NCBI GenBank assembly: GCA_963768885.1
Contig: CAVYJN010000007.1
Span: 434,001 to 498,000, forward strand
Source: DASRIA01 sp963768885
GTDB lineage: Bacteria > Actinomycetota > Thermoleophilia > Solirubrobacterales > JBBDJG01
Direction: 5' to 3'
DNA: 64,000 nt
The notes under the pieces were generated by a model. The model saw only the letters and a list, made by a program, of their open reading frames with translations. It searched no databases and was not told the DNA's origin. Of the stretch, positions 1 through 8,175 are shown one piece after another. How positions within the stretch are numbered: the stretch's first letter is position 1; the number at the start of each line of letters is the position of its first letter. The position numbers were made by a program, and so were the translations under genes.

Positions 1-58
1 CCACCACGCCCGTCACGAACACGAGCATGCCCAGCACGACAGCGAACTTTCCCCTCAC
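1..58 (-). CDS. N-terminal fragment of a membrane or secreted protein (runs off the window)
   Basis: Reading leftwards from a GTG at 56-58 there is an open frame to the window edge that encodes a basic start (MRGKF) followed by a hydrophobic stretch (AVVLGMLVFVTGVV), as in a signal peptide or first membrane segment. A G-rich ribosome-binding site lies 4-9 nt upstream of the GTG. Only 19 residues are visible, so no family can be named. Confidence 0.5.
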   Translation of the reverse strand, partial: MRGKFAVVLGMLVFVTGVV

Positions 59-148
59 GTGTCCCCCCTCGAAACCCCGGTTGACGTGGCCTGACCATAG
101 CCGACTTCTTCCGGGCGCTGCTACGGAACCCGTGCGCCCGAGTCCGGC

Positions 149-154
149 TACCCT
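149..154 (+). promoter_or_regulatory. -10-like hexamer TACCCT
   Basis: TACCCT is the same hexamer found before fxsA (8537) and the small gene at 34244. Here it would give a leader of about 65 nt before the GTG at 228. No clear -35 is visible. Confidence 0.35.
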
Positions 155-227
155 GTGTGCGGGCGAACCCGGCATGTCCGGGGTTCGGGGTTGCGGAGGA
201 AGAAGGAATCGGGAGATCGATGTCTCA

Positions 228-944
228 GTGCCTGAGGTGAAGCGACCGCTTGCGCGGGTGTTCGCATGCGCGCTGCCTGCCGTCTGCGCGCTGCTCGTCC
301 TCGCCTCCCCCTCCGCGGCAAAGGATGCCGGCGTCGTGTCCGAGCTGCGCGGCACCGACCCGTCCGTCTCGGGCCTCGAGATAGAGGTCTCCGGCGGCGA
401 TCGGTTCCTGCTGCTGCGAAACGGGTCCGGCAAGGAGGTGATCGTCAAGGGCTACGAGGACGAGCCCTACCTGAGGTTCCTGCCGAATCGCGTCGTCGAG
501 GAGAACGTCCGCTCCCCCTCCAAGTACGCGAACGAGGACCGCTATGCGCTGACCCCGCTTCCCCCTCAGGCGAACTCCGACGCCAAGCCCAGGTGGCAGG
601 CGGTCTCCAAGGACGGCTCCTACCGCTGGTTCGACCACCGCATCCATTCGATGGAGAAGGGCACGCCGCCGCAGGTCAAGGACGAGGGCACGCGCACGAA
701 GATCTTCGACTGGTCCGTGCCGATGACCGTGGGCGGGGCGCAGGTCCGCGCGCTCGGCACGCTCGAGTGGGTCCCCGCGGAGTCGTCCGGCACGTCGGCG
801 GTGCTGATCGCCGCGATCGCCGCCGCCGCGATCCTGCTGCTCGCCGCGCTCGCGTTCGCGCTCACGCGGCGCCGCCGCCCGCGTCCCGCGGCCGCGACCG
901 GGGGCCCCGGGGCAAAACGCCGGACCGCGGACGAGGCATGGTGA
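228..944 (+). CDS. secreted, C-terminally membrane-anchored protein upstream of CopC-CopD
   Basis: I do not recognise a named family. From the GTG at 228 the product is about 238 residues: a signal peptide (hydrophobic core CALPAVCALLVLASPSAA), an extracellular domain of about 165 residues, one transmembrane helix near residues 188-208, and a basic Arg-rich tail. It overlaps the downstream CopC-CopD start by 7 nt, so the two are probably translated together, which suggests a role with copper handling. An earlier in-frame ATG at 174 is possible; GTG 228 is preferred because the signal peptide then has a normal short n-region and a purine-rich site precedes it. Confidence 0.7.
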   Translation: MPEVKRPLARVFACALPAVCALLVLASPSAAKDAGVVSELRGTDPSVSGLEIEVSGGDRFLLLRNGSGKEVIVKGYEDEPYLRFLPNRVVEENVRSPSKYANEDRYALTPLPPQANSDAKPRWQAVSKDGSYRWFDHRIHSMEKGTPPQVKDEGTRTKIFDWSVPMTVGGAQVRALGTLEWVPAESSGTSAVLIAAIAAAAILLLAALAFALTRRRRPRPAAATGGPGAKRRTADEAW

Positions 945-2750
945 GGCTCTGGGCCGCGATCGGGGCGGTCGCGTGCCTGCTCGCGATCGCCCCCGCCAGC
1001 GCCTTCGGCCACGCGGTGCTCGAGAGCACCGAGCCCCTCTCGGGCTCGACCTCGAAGGCGCCGGTGGACCAGGTCGTGTTCCACTTCAGCGAGCCGGTGG
1101 AGGGCAACTTCGGCGCGATCCGCGTATTCGACGGCCGCGGTGCCCGCATCGACCAGGGCGACGTTTTCCACCCCGGCGGGCGCGGCGCCGGAGCTCGGCG
1201 TGAAGCTGAAGCGCGGCGTCCCGAAGGGCAGCTACACGGCGACCTACCGGGTGATCTCCGCCGACAGCCATCCGGTCGCGGGCGGGCTCGTGTTCAGCTA
1301 CGGCAAGGCCTCGGCGACCGGCGCATCGGTCTCGGACCTGCTCTCCCAGCAGGGCTCCAGCGGCCGCGTGACCGACATCGCGTTCGGCGCCGCCAAGGCG
1401 GCGCAGTACGGCGCGATCGCCGTGGCGGTCGGGTCGATCTTCTTCCTGTTCGTGATCTGGCTCCGGGCGCTGTCCACCGCGGCCGGCGCGGGAGCCGAGT
1501 GGCGGGAGGCGTCGGAGCGGTTCGCCCAGCGGCTCCGCAACCTGCTGCTCGTGGTGATCGCGATCGCGATCGTGAGCGGCGCGGCGGGGATCGTGCTCCA
1601 GGGCGCGAAGGCGGCGGGCGTGTCGTTCTGGTCGGCGCTCGACGGGGACATCGTGAGCGACGTGCTGAACACGCGCTTCGGCACCGTGTGGGGGATCCGC
1701 ACGCTGGTCTGGGTGGGCTTCGGCGCGGTCCTGCTCGGCTCGCTCTCGGCCGCCCGCAGGCCGGTGCTGCGACCCGCGTCGGTCGGCGCAACGGGTCTCG
1801 CGCAGCCGCGTCTCAGCCCGTTCTGGCTCGCGCTGCTGGCGCTCCCGCTCGGCTTCCTCGTCATATCCCCGGCGCTCGCCGGCCACGCCGGGCTCGAGAG
1901 CCCCAAGGCGGTCCTGATGCCGGCCAACATCCTCCACGTGCTCGCGATGTGCGTCTGGGCCGGGGGCCTCGCGACGCTGCTGTTCGTGCTGCCCGCGGCG
2001 ACGCGGCGCCTCGAGCCGGTCGACCGCACGAAGCTCCTGGCGGGCACGCTCGCGCGCTTTTCGCCGTGGGCGTTCGCGTCGGTGGTCGTGCTCCTCCTCA
2101 CGGGGCTCGTGCAGTCGTGGTTCGAGATCGGCTTCTTCGACCACCCCGGCCGGCTCCTGTTCGGAGACGAGGGCACCCCGTTCGGGCGGGCCGCGTTCAT
2201 CAAGTTCATCCTGCTGGCCGGCCCCCTGCTGGCGCTCGGCGCCTACAACCAGCGGGTGCTCGTCCCGAAGCTCAAGCAGCTTGCAACGAGCGGCGAGACA
2301 CCGGGCCGGACCGGGTTCGCCCTGCGCCGCTCGATCCGGGCCGAGATCCTGCTGCTCGTCGGGGTCCTTGCCGCCACCGCCGCGCTCACGACCTACGCGC
2401 CGGCCGACTACGCTCCGACCGGTCCGGTGTCCGAGACCGCGTCGCTCGGCCCGGCCGACGTCCAGCTCACCGTCGACCCGGCACGGGTCGGCCCCAACGA
2501 GATGCACGTCTACCTGATCGACAAGCAGAACGGGACCCAGTTCGACAAGGTCAAGGAGATGAAGGTCGACCTGCTGCTGCCGTCCGAGAACCTCGGGCCG
2601 CTGAAGCCCGACGTGCGCAAGGCCGGCCCCGGCCATTACGTGATGAACGGCGCGCTCTTCGGGGTCTCGGGCGAGTGGGACGTGAAGATGACCGCGCGGG
2701 TGTCCGAGTTCGACGCCTATTACTCCTCGGTCAAGGTGAACATCAAATGA
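938..2750 (+). CDS. copper resistance protein CopC-CopD fusion (one frameshift in the CopC domain)
   Basis: A signal peptide is followed by a CopC copper-binding domain whose mature N-terminus starts with His (HAVLESTEP), a typical Cu ligand, with a second ligand region at DSHPVAGG. A CopD-type domain with about eight membrane helices (about 1380-2430) and a C-terminal beta-rich extracellular domain (about 2440-2750) follow. The first part reads in the frame of 938 up to about 1170 (GDVFHPGG) and the rest in the frame of 1140-2750 (ELGVKLKRG onwards). One extra base around 1165-1195 in a G/C-rich stretch explains this. The family moves or binds copper at the outer membrane face. The stop overlaps the next start (ATGA). 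Confidence 0.8.
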
Positions 2751-3640
2751 GGGCACGGCTTGCGGTGTTGGCGTGCGTGCTGGCGGCTGGACTCGCCGGC
2801 TGGCCCGCCGCGGCGCCCGCGGCCGACCCGGGCCGGTGGGTCGAGACCGGCTTCGACCCCGTGCCGCTCGAGTACTTCCAGGGCGTGACCTCCGACCGCC
2901 ACCGCGACCTCTTCTTCGACGGTTTCTTCAGCGGCGTCTACCGCACCGACTCCGAGCTGACGGAGGAGGCCCGCAACGGCAGCGCGATCCCGCTCGAGGT
3001 GTTCACCAGTGTCGGCTACAACCACATCGGCGACATCACCTGGGACCGCCACGAAGGCGGGCGCGTGCTGCTCCCGCTGGAGTGCTTCCTGTTCGGCAAG
3101 CTCTGCAAGACGGGCGCGATCGGGGTCGCGGACCCCGAGACGCTCCAGTGGCGCTACTACGTCGAGCTGGACCCGGCGTTCATCGACAAGGCGATGTGGG
3201 CCGAGGCGTCACCGAACGGCAAGCTGCTGTGGACGTCGAGCGGCAGCGGCAAGAACCTGCTCGCCTACGACATGGACGAGATCAACTCCGCCAACGCCGC
3301 GCCGGACGGCCCGCGCCTGCGCCCGGTGCGCGTGCTGGAGAACGCGGTGCCGCCGATCGGCATCACGGGCGCAGTCTTCGACAAGCACCGCCTGCTGGTG
3401 GCCGGCGGGCGCGGAAGCCTCTTTCAGGTGTGGTCGATCGACCTCACCGACGGGTCGCGACAGCTCGAGATCGAGAAGACCGTGTTCGGCGAGTCCGAGG
3501 GCCTCGACATGGTGAAGGTGCTCGACGGAGAGCTGCACTGGCTGATCACGCCGCTCCAGACCGGCGGGTTCCCGCCGACCTACGGCAACACGAGCGCGCT
3601 CGTGCACTTCGAGCGCGCGCGGCCGAAGCCCAAGAAGTAG
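2747..3640 (+). CDS. secreted protein of unknown function, probably beta-propeller-like
   Basis: The ATG at 2747 overlaps the CopC-CopD stop, so it belongs to the same operon. The 297-residue product has a signal peptide ending near AAPAADP and no later membrane segment. Repeated short strands with phrases such as SPNGKLLWTSSGSG and VFDKHRLLVAGGRG look like propeller blades, but I cannot assign a named family. The C-terminus is lysine-rich (RPKPKK). Co-translation suggests a periplasmic partner of copper handling; that is inference. Confidence 0.7.
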   Translation: MRARLAVLACVLAAGLAGWPAAAPAADPGRWVETGFDPVPLEYFQGVTSDRHRDLFFDGFFSGVYRTDSELTEEARNGSAIPLEVFTSVGYNHIGDITWDRHEGGRVLLPLECFLFGKLCKTGAIGVADPETLQWRYYVELDPAFIDKAMWAEASPNGKLLWTSSGSGKNLLAYDMDEINSANAAPDGPRLRPVRVLENAVPPIGITGAVFDKHRLLVAGGRGSLFQVWSIDLTDGSRQLEIEKTVFGESEGLDMVKVLDGELHWLITPLQTGGFPPTYGNTSALVHFERARPKPKK

Positions 3641-3662
3641 TAGCCCGCGCACGGTCGATGAC

Positions 3663-3682
3663 GACGAGGTTTTGACCTCGTC
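3663..3682 (+). terminator. hairpin after the copC operon
   Basis: A perfect 8-bp stem (GACGAGGT / ACCTCGTC) with a TTTG loop lies 23 nt after the stop of the secreted protein. There is no T-tract, so termination is a guess. Confidence 0.45.
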
Positions 3683-3824
3683 CGAGTCGGGAAAGACCTC
3701 TCGCGCAGCGATGGCGCGGGGTGCTCTGATCCGCCGCTGCTGTGTCTTCTCGGGAAGGACGGTTCCGCGTTTTGCGCGCGGCATCCGGACTCCTCTGATC
3801 GCAAATACTCAATAGGAGGTTCCG

Positions 3825-4166
3825 ATGGCTGCAACACCCGTCCCCACGGGGCGCACAGACACGCGCGGAGATACATCTCGCCGCGCAATCGTCAGTGGTT
3901 TGGGTCGCCTCGCGACCGAGACCAAGGCCGCGTTCAAGACCACCGAGTTCTACGCGTACATCGTCACGTTCGCGTTGATCCTGATCGCGGGAGCCCAGAT
4001 CAAGGAGAAGAACAACGTCGATGCTTTCCGCGCCGACAAGGTCTGGCTCTACATCACGATCCTGACGGTCGGGTACATGATCGCCCGCGGTCTGGCGAAG
4101 GCCGGCAGCAACGAGCCGTACTGGCGCGACTCGGGGCAGAACCACGAGCGCGACAACGACCGCTAG
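3825..4166 (+). CDS. small conserved membrane protein, two helices
   Basis: The 113-residue product has a polar N-terminus of about 45 residues and two hydrophobic helices (about 46-60 and 72-86) separated by a charged KEKNNVDAFRADK loop. A strong Shine-Dalgarno (ATAGGAGGTT) ends a few nt before the ATG, so the start is secure. An AATACT hexamer near 3801 is a plausible -10. It begins a run of three short membrane-protein genes. Function unknown. Confidence 0.75.
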   Translation: MAATPVPTGRTDTRGDTSRRAIVSGLGRLATETKAAFKTTEFYAYIVTFALILIAGAQIKEKNNVDAFRADKVWLYITILTVGYMIARGLAKAGSNEPYWRDSGQNHERDNDR

Positions 4167-4189
4167 GCACTCAGGGACGTAAGAGCCGA

Positions 4190-4315
4190 ATGTTCGTCTT
4201 CAAGCAGCCGGGCAGACGAGCGCAGGTGCGCTTCATGCCCGGCTGCCTGATCTGGTCGCTGCTTCTCTCCGTCGGCTTGACGATCCTGTTGAACGTGCTG
4301 ATCCGGGCCTTCTAG
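4190..4315 (+). CDS. 41-residue single-pass membrane peptide
   Basis: An ATG-started frame encodes a basic N-terminus (MFVFKQPGRRAQVRF), then MPGCLIWSLLLSVGLTIL and a short end LNVLIRAF. It lies 23 nt after the previous gene with a weak GGGACG purine site. The composition (basic cap, one long hydrophobic helix) argues for a real small membrane protein. Function unknown. Confidence 0.5.
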   Translation: MFVFKQPGRRAQVRFMPGCLIWSLLLSVGLTILLNVLIRAF

Positions 4316-4354
4316 GAGAAGGACACGGCGGGACGTTGAGTATGCTCCCGGCCC

Positions 4355-4444
4355 GTGTGGTGGCCGATCTTCATAACCGTCATCGTGATCGTGCCGCTGC
4401 TCGTCGTCGCGTGGCTGCGGCTTCGTAGGCAGCGACGCAGCTAG
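4355..4444 (+). CDS. 29-residue single-pass membrane peptide
   Basis: A GTG-started frame encodes VWWPIFITVIVIVPLLVVAW and then an arginine-rich tail (LRLRRQRRS). A TATGCT hexamer ends 13 nt before the GTG, so the transcript could be nearly leaderless. The clean helix-plus-basic-tail layout supports it, but it is very short. Confidence 0.4.
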   Translation: MWWPIFITVIVIVPLLVVAWLRLRRQRRS

Positions 4445-4521
4445 CGGCCTGTAGAGCCGCGAGCGGCGTGACAGGCGACGGCGTAGTCGCGTGACCCTCT
4501 CGCAACGTCGTTCGACTTCTG

Positions 4522-4527
4522 TAGCCT
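4522..4527 (+). promoter_or_regulatory. -10-like hexamer TAGCCT for the first riboswitch
   Basis: TAGCCT lies about 24 nt before the first paired strand of the riboswitch, so transcription would start near 4534. The same hexamer precedes the exporter gene at 31487. Confidence 0.4.
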
Positions 4528-4550
4528 GCGTCGCTCGTAACCGGCAAATT

Positions 4551-4665
4551 GCCTAATCCCCGCCGATAGGCGCGGGGAGCGGGGGAACCGATTCGTTGGG
4601 GCGAACCCACTCAGAGTGGGGGCGCAGGCTCCTTTAGCGCCAGCCCGTCAGCTAACCCCGTAGGC
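4551..4665 (+). promoter_or_regulatory. c-di-AMP riboswitch (ydaO-yuaA class)
   Basis: The conserved elements occur in order: GCCTAATC at the 5' end; GGAGCGGGGGAACC; GGGGCGAACCC; and CGTCAGCTAACCCCGTAGGC at the 3' end. The outer stem P1 forms between GCCTA (4551-4555) and TAGGC (4661-4665), and several internal inverted repeats fit the fold. The class binds cyclic di-AMP and usually turns expression off. The Shine-Dalgarno of the next gene (AAGGAG, 4671-4676) begins 6 nt after P1, so control of translation or of the transcript end is possible. DisA, which makes the ligand, is encoded at 62264-63373. Confidence 0.88.
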
Positions 4666-4683
4666 CGACAAAGGAGTTGCGGT

Positions 4684-5319
4684 TTGCGCGCGGATAAGCC
4701 CGTAGCGGTCGATGCACGGCCACCAAAGACGGAAGCGGCAAAGTCAAAGTCGGGTTGTCTCTGGCGGATCTGGGAGGGCATCAGGCGGGGGGAAAGATCC
4801 CTGCTCGGCGCCGTGCTTGTGGCAGCAATCACGCTACCTGCCCTCCTTTCGACACCCTCGGTGTACGGCAAGGCCAGCCACGACGGCTGGCCGACCAACA
4901 ACTGCCACTGGCGGAAGCATCCGCATGGGCAGGGGTGTGGTGTCTACCGGAGCCACAACAGAGATCAGGATGGGGTCATCCGGGGAACCGATCGCAGTGA
5001 CGAGCTGCTTGGCGGTCACGGCAACGACGTTGTCCGAGGCGGCCCAGCCGGTGATGTGATCTGGGGTGACTTCAGGCCGTGCTGCCAGCCGACCGGCCAG
5101 TCCGACCACTTGAGCGGCGGCGACGGCAACGACTTCGTCTACGCAAGCCACGGCACAAACGAAATCGACGGCGGGTCGGGCAACGACGTGATCCACGCGC
5201 ATTTCGGACAAGGCGGCTCGATCGATTGCGGCTCGGGCTACGACGTCCTGTACGTAAGCCACAAGACCAAGCGGCGCTACAGTGCTCGCGAGTGCGAGCG
5301 GATCAGCTTTGGTTCCTAA
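4684..5319 (+). CDS. secreted RTX-like calcium-binding repeat protein under riboswitch control
   Basis: The start is a TTG 7 nt after AAGGAG. The 211-residue product has a basic N-terminus, a hydrophobic export segment (about 41-58), a Cys/His-rich stretch, and at least three glycine/aspartate repeats of RTX type (GGHGNDVVRGG, GGDGNDFVYAS, GGSGNDVIHAH). Such repeats bind Ca2+ outside the cell. It is short for an RTX toxin and has no enzymatic domain, so a surface or wall protein is more likely. The riboswitch upstream puts it under c-di-AMP control. Confidence 0.75.
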   Translation: MRADKPVAVDARPPKTEAAKSKSGCLWRIWEGIRRGERSLLGAVLVAAITLPALLSTPSVYGKASHDGWPTNNCHWRKHPHGQGCGVYRSHNRDQDGVIRGTDRSDELLGGHGNDVVRGGPAGDVIWGDFRPCCQPTGQSDHLSGGDGNDFVYASHGTNEIDGGSGNDVIHAHFGQGGSIDCGSGYDVLYVSHKTKRRYSARECERISFGS

Positions 5320-5514
5320 GGCCGGTCCGCGCCCGCTCGGTGGCGGATGAACTTCCTCGCTCCCGTGCGCCTTGCCGCCGGCGAGCTCGGCGGGTGGAAC
5401 ATCGGCTAGACCCCTACCGACCGCTGCCCGATAGGAGTAGCCTCGGAGCATCCTTCCGGGACTCGCGGCCTGGAGCCCCCGCCCCTCGCCTCGGGGACCA
5501 CTGAGGAGGCTTCG

Positions 5515-6306
5515 ATGCCTCGACTCACTCCGCACCTGTCGATTCGGCCCGTGCTCCTCGCTGTTCTCGCTCTCCTCGGTGTGCTCGTCGTCGTCCAAGC
5601 CGCGAGCGCTACTCACCCTCGTCCCAAGGGTGCAACGCCGCTGATCGCGTCGCTGGTGCCGGCGTACGACGCCTGTGACGCACCGAACCGCACGCACGGG
5701 CCGCCGCTGGCGTCCCCGTCGTGTAACCCGCCGGTGCAGTCTTCGACCGCCGTCACGGTCGGCACGCCAGACGCGAACGGCGCGGCCGCCAACTCGACCG
5801 GGTCGATCAGGGTCGCCGTCCACGTCGGCGTCCCGGGTCCGCCGGATGACTCCGACGTGACCATCACGGTGCGCCTCACCGACGTCCGTTGCCAGGCGGG
5901 GACCGTAGCCTGCGGGTCCGCCAACTCGGCCGACGGTGCTGACTACACCGGCGAGCTGCAGGGCAACGGCAACGTCAGGACCCGCATCACGGACCACTTC
6001 AACGCGGTGGATCCGGGCGGCGGCACCGACCCTGCAACGATGGTCGACCTCGTAGTTGGGCAGGCCTCTTCGCCCCCGTTCAGGGTGATCGCGAGCTGCG
6101 TGGCAACTGCGTCGACCAGCATCGGGAGCACGTGCGCGGGCACCACGACGGCCAACGCGGTACTGCCCGGTGCGGTCAGGGACGGGAAGCGGGCGATCGT
6201 CGCGTTCGGCCAGATGCAGGTCGTGGACGGTGGCCCTGACGGCGTCGTGGGGACCACCACCGACGGCAACACGACGTTCGCGCGTCAGGGGGTGTTCGTG
6301 CCGTAA
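5515..6306 (+). CDS. secreted stand-alone GVFVP-domain protein
   Basis: The ATG follows a GAGGAGG site. After a signal peptide (LLAVLALLGVLVVVQAASA) the whole protein is one domain of about 225 residues that also forms the C-terminal half of the two proteins at 44371-47362. Shared landmarks are RPKGATPL, LVPA, PNRTHGPPLA, a SCNPP motif, TVGTPDANG, a YTGEL motif, a late Cys pair (near SC and STC), VVDGGPDG, and the C-terminal GVFVP. At least four conserved cysteines suggest disulphides. I know of no named family; function unknown. Confidence 0.7.
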   Translation: MPRLTPHLSIRPVLLAVLALLGVLVVVQAASATHPRPKGATPLIASLVPAYDACDAPNRTHGPPLASPSCNPPVQSSTAVTVGTPDANGAAANSTGSIRVAVHVGVPGPPDDSDVTITVRLTDVRCQAGTVACGSANSADGADYTGELQGNGNVRTRITDHFNAVDPGGGTDPATMVDLVVGQASSPPFRVIASCVATASTSIGSTCAGTTTANAVLPGAVRDGKRAIVAFGQMQVVDGGPDGVVGTTTDGNTTFARQGVFVP

Positions 6307-6501
6307 CTTGCCGCGACCTGCGCTTCGATCACGCGGCCGGCGGGTCGACTCGGCGGGTGGTTCGCTTACGCGCCACCCAGCCTGAGTAGTTTCCCCGGAC
6401 CAAGAGCCGCACTGCGCACGGTCGCCGCACGCCCGTGGCCGTTCTAGGTTGCGCAAGCGGTCGACTACCCCGCCGGCCGTCCGCCATCTCGGGAGGTTCT
6501 C

Positions 6502-7413
6502 ATGAGCCCGATGACCCTCCGCCGGCCCTCAGCGGCATGGTCGGCGCTCGCCCTTGCGCTGTTGTCGTTCCTGGCGCTTCCGCCCGCAGCAGACGCCGCC
6601 TTCCCGGGGGCAAACGGCAAGATCGCGTTTTTCAGCGACCGCGACGGCGGCTTCGGCATCTACACGATGAACCCCGACGGGAGCGGCCAGACCCGGCTGG
6701 GCAATGATCCCAGCGTTTGGGGGACGGACTCCGCTTGGTCGCCCGACGGCACCAAGGTCGCGTTCGGCAACCTCGGCATCTCCACGATCAACGCCGACGG
6801 CACCGGTCTGACGAGTATCGGGGGCGGACCCAGTGCGAGCGGCCCGGCGTGGTCACCGGACGGCACCAAGATCGCGTTCGTCAACCAGATTGAGATCCAT
6901 GCGTATCTTCCGGAGATCTGGACGATGAACGCGGACGGCACCAATCAAACGGCGGTGAGTACCCCGCCCTTCAACGATCAATATCCCGCCTGGTCGCCGG
7001 ACGGCACGAAGATTGCGCTCATGGGCTTCGGCGACGGCCAAAATGACATCTACACGATGAACCCGGACGGCAGCGACCGAGCCAAGGTCACAAACGACGC
7101 TGCATCCGAGGGCCCACCCAACTGGTCACCCGACGGCTCGCGAATCGCATTCGACAGGTCCGAAGGGAGTAGCAACAGCGGCGAGGAGATCTATGTCGTG
7201 AAGCCGGACGGCACGTCCCTGGTCAACCTCACGAACAACGCCGAGGCACGCGACATGGTTCCGGCGTGGTCACCGGACGGCACCAAGATCGCGTTCATGA
7301 GCGACCGTGACGGCAACTGGGAGATCTACGTGATGAACGCGAATGGGACGGGGGGCATCGCCACCAGCACCCTGATCGCGTCAACCCTCGCCAGTACGGC
7401 GCGGACGCCTTGA
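6502..7413 (+). CDS. secreted TolB-like PD40 beta-propeller, probably truncated at the C-terminus
   Basis: A signal peptide (ALALLSFLALPPAADAAFPG) is followed by about six PD40 blades, each with a WSPDGTKIAF core and an IYTMNPDGS-type strand. It has no GVFVP domain, unlike the two PD40 proteins at 44-47 kb; that domain is the separate gene just upstream. The last blade breaks off after MNANGTGG into a low-complexity Ser/Thr/Ala tail, and a duplicated SnoaL promoter module starts 14 nt after the stop. A rearrangement or frameshift at this end is likely. Confidence 0.75.
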   Translation: MSPMTLRRPSAAWSALALALLSFLALPPAADAAFPGANGKIAFFSDRDGGFGIYTMNPDGSGQTRLGNDPSVWGTDSAWSPDGTKVAFGNLGISTINADGTGLTSIGGGPSASGPAWSPDGTKIAFVNQIEIHAYLPEIWTMNADGTNQTAVSTPPFNDQYPAWSPDGTKIALMGFGDGQNDIYTMNPDGSDRAKVTNDAASEGPPNWSPDGSRIAFDRSEGSSNSGEEIYVVKPDGTSLVNLTNNAEARDMVPAWSPDGTKIAFMSDRDGNWEIYVMNANGTGGIATSTLIASTLASTARTP

Positions 7414-7426
7414 CCGGCTCCCTCCC

Positions 7427-7481
7427 CCTGCGGGATGCTGCGCGGGCGATGTCGCAGGAGAATCGAGGGATCGCGACGTGA
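7427..7481 (+). pseudogene. relic 1: promoter and first codons of a SnoaL-like gene
   Basis: Bases 7427-7462 match 7836-7871 at about 32 of 36 positions, covering a -10-like hexamer, a start codon and the codons for MSQEN. Here the frame stops after ten residues (TGA at 7479-7481). It reads as the 5' end of a decayed duplicate. Confidence 0.55.
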
Positions 7482-7834
7482 ATGTGACTGATCAGTGGCC
7501 CTCCCATTGGCCACGACCGACAGCGGATCGCGTTGTCGTCGTGGCCCAGCTCAGGAAAGGTGCTCGCGATCAGGCGAGCGAGCTGATAGCGGCGGGACCG
7601 CCATTCGAGCCTGGTGCGCTGGGTTTTGAGCGCCACGCCGTATTTCTCTCCTCCGAAGAGGTCGTATTCCTCTTTGAAGGTCCGTCGGCGGCCCGTCGGC
7701 TTGCCGACATGATCGACGACATGGTGACCTCGGCATCCTTCGGCGCCTGGGCGCGCCTCCTCAAGGGAACGCCCCGAATCGCTCACGAACACTATTCCTG
7801 GAAGTCGGAGCAAGACGCTCACGCCGACCCCTGA
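7478..7834 (+). CDS. conserved actinobacterial protein of unknown function
   Basis: The GTG start gives 118 residues with a compact alpha/beta pattern: VVVVAQLRKGARDQASELI, GFERHAVFLSSEEVVFLFEG, then helices and a closing WKSE. There is no signal peptide or membrane helix. I recall similar small soluble proteins next to SnoaL-like genes but no established function. It sits between two SnoaL relics and overlaps the end of the first. Confidence 0.6.
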   Translation: MNVTDQWPSHWPRPTADRVVVVAQLRKGARDQASELIAAGPPFEPGALGFERHAVFLSSEEVVFLFEGPSAARRLADMIDDMVTSASFGAWARLLKGTPRIAHEHYSWKSEQDAHADP

Positions 7835-7857
7835 GCCTGCGCGATACTGCGCGAGCG

Positions 7858-8121
7858 GTGTCGCAGGAGAACGTGGAGCGGTTCTGGGAAGGGATTGACG
7901 CGGTGCGCCGCGGCGACGTCGAAGCATTTCTCGACGGTGCAAGCGAGGAGTTGGATCGCATCTTGGCTTTCGGCAGCTTCCGCATCCGTGCCCGAGGGAG
8001 CGGTGTGGACACACACTTCCCGGTGGCAGGCATCGCCACCTTCCACGACGGCAAGCTGGTGAGGTGGGAGGACTTCCGCGAGCGCCGTCTGGCGCTTGAG
8101 GCAGCGGGCCTCTCGGAGTAG
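7858..8121 (+). pseudogene. relic 2: SnoaL-like protein with internal deletion
   Basis: The GTG-started frame begins VSQENVERFWEGIDAVRRGD and ends HDGKLVRWEDF...LEAAGLSE, the usual ends of the MSQEN group of the SnoaL/NTF2 fold. It has only 87 residues instead of about 130, and the central strands (including the usual YRGHEG-type segment) are missing. The fold is unlikely to close. A GATACT hexamer ends 9 nt before the GTG. Confidence 0.65.
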
Positions 8122-8124
8122 GCG

Positions 8125-8169
8125 ATGTCGCAGGAGTCCGGCTTAGACGCCGACCCGGAACGTCTTTAG
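8125..8169 (+). pseudogene. relic 3: third copy of the MSQE start
   Basis: Directly after relic 2, ATG TCG CAG GAG repeats the SnoaL start codons and runs 14 residues to a TAG. It shares GCGATGTCGCAGGAG with relic 1. This marks a third partial duplication in 750 bp. Confidence 0.4.
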
Positions 8170-8175
8170 CAAGCC

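Noticed and set aside
1086..2756. Long minus-strand frame opposite CopD
   Set aside because: Composition is the Arg/Glu/His-rich type produced by the complement of GC-rich genes; no domain, no ribosome site.
266..3640. A single open frame of 1,124 codons over the copper region
   Set aside because: It joins three unrelated stretches in one frame: antisense-like Arg-rich sequence, the CopC start and the secreted protein at 2747. Signal peptides and domain content show three genes, with the CopD part in another frame.
5060..5300. RTX toxin or type I secretion substrate
   Set aside because: Only three repeats, an N-terminal export segment and no toxin domain or type I transporter nearby.
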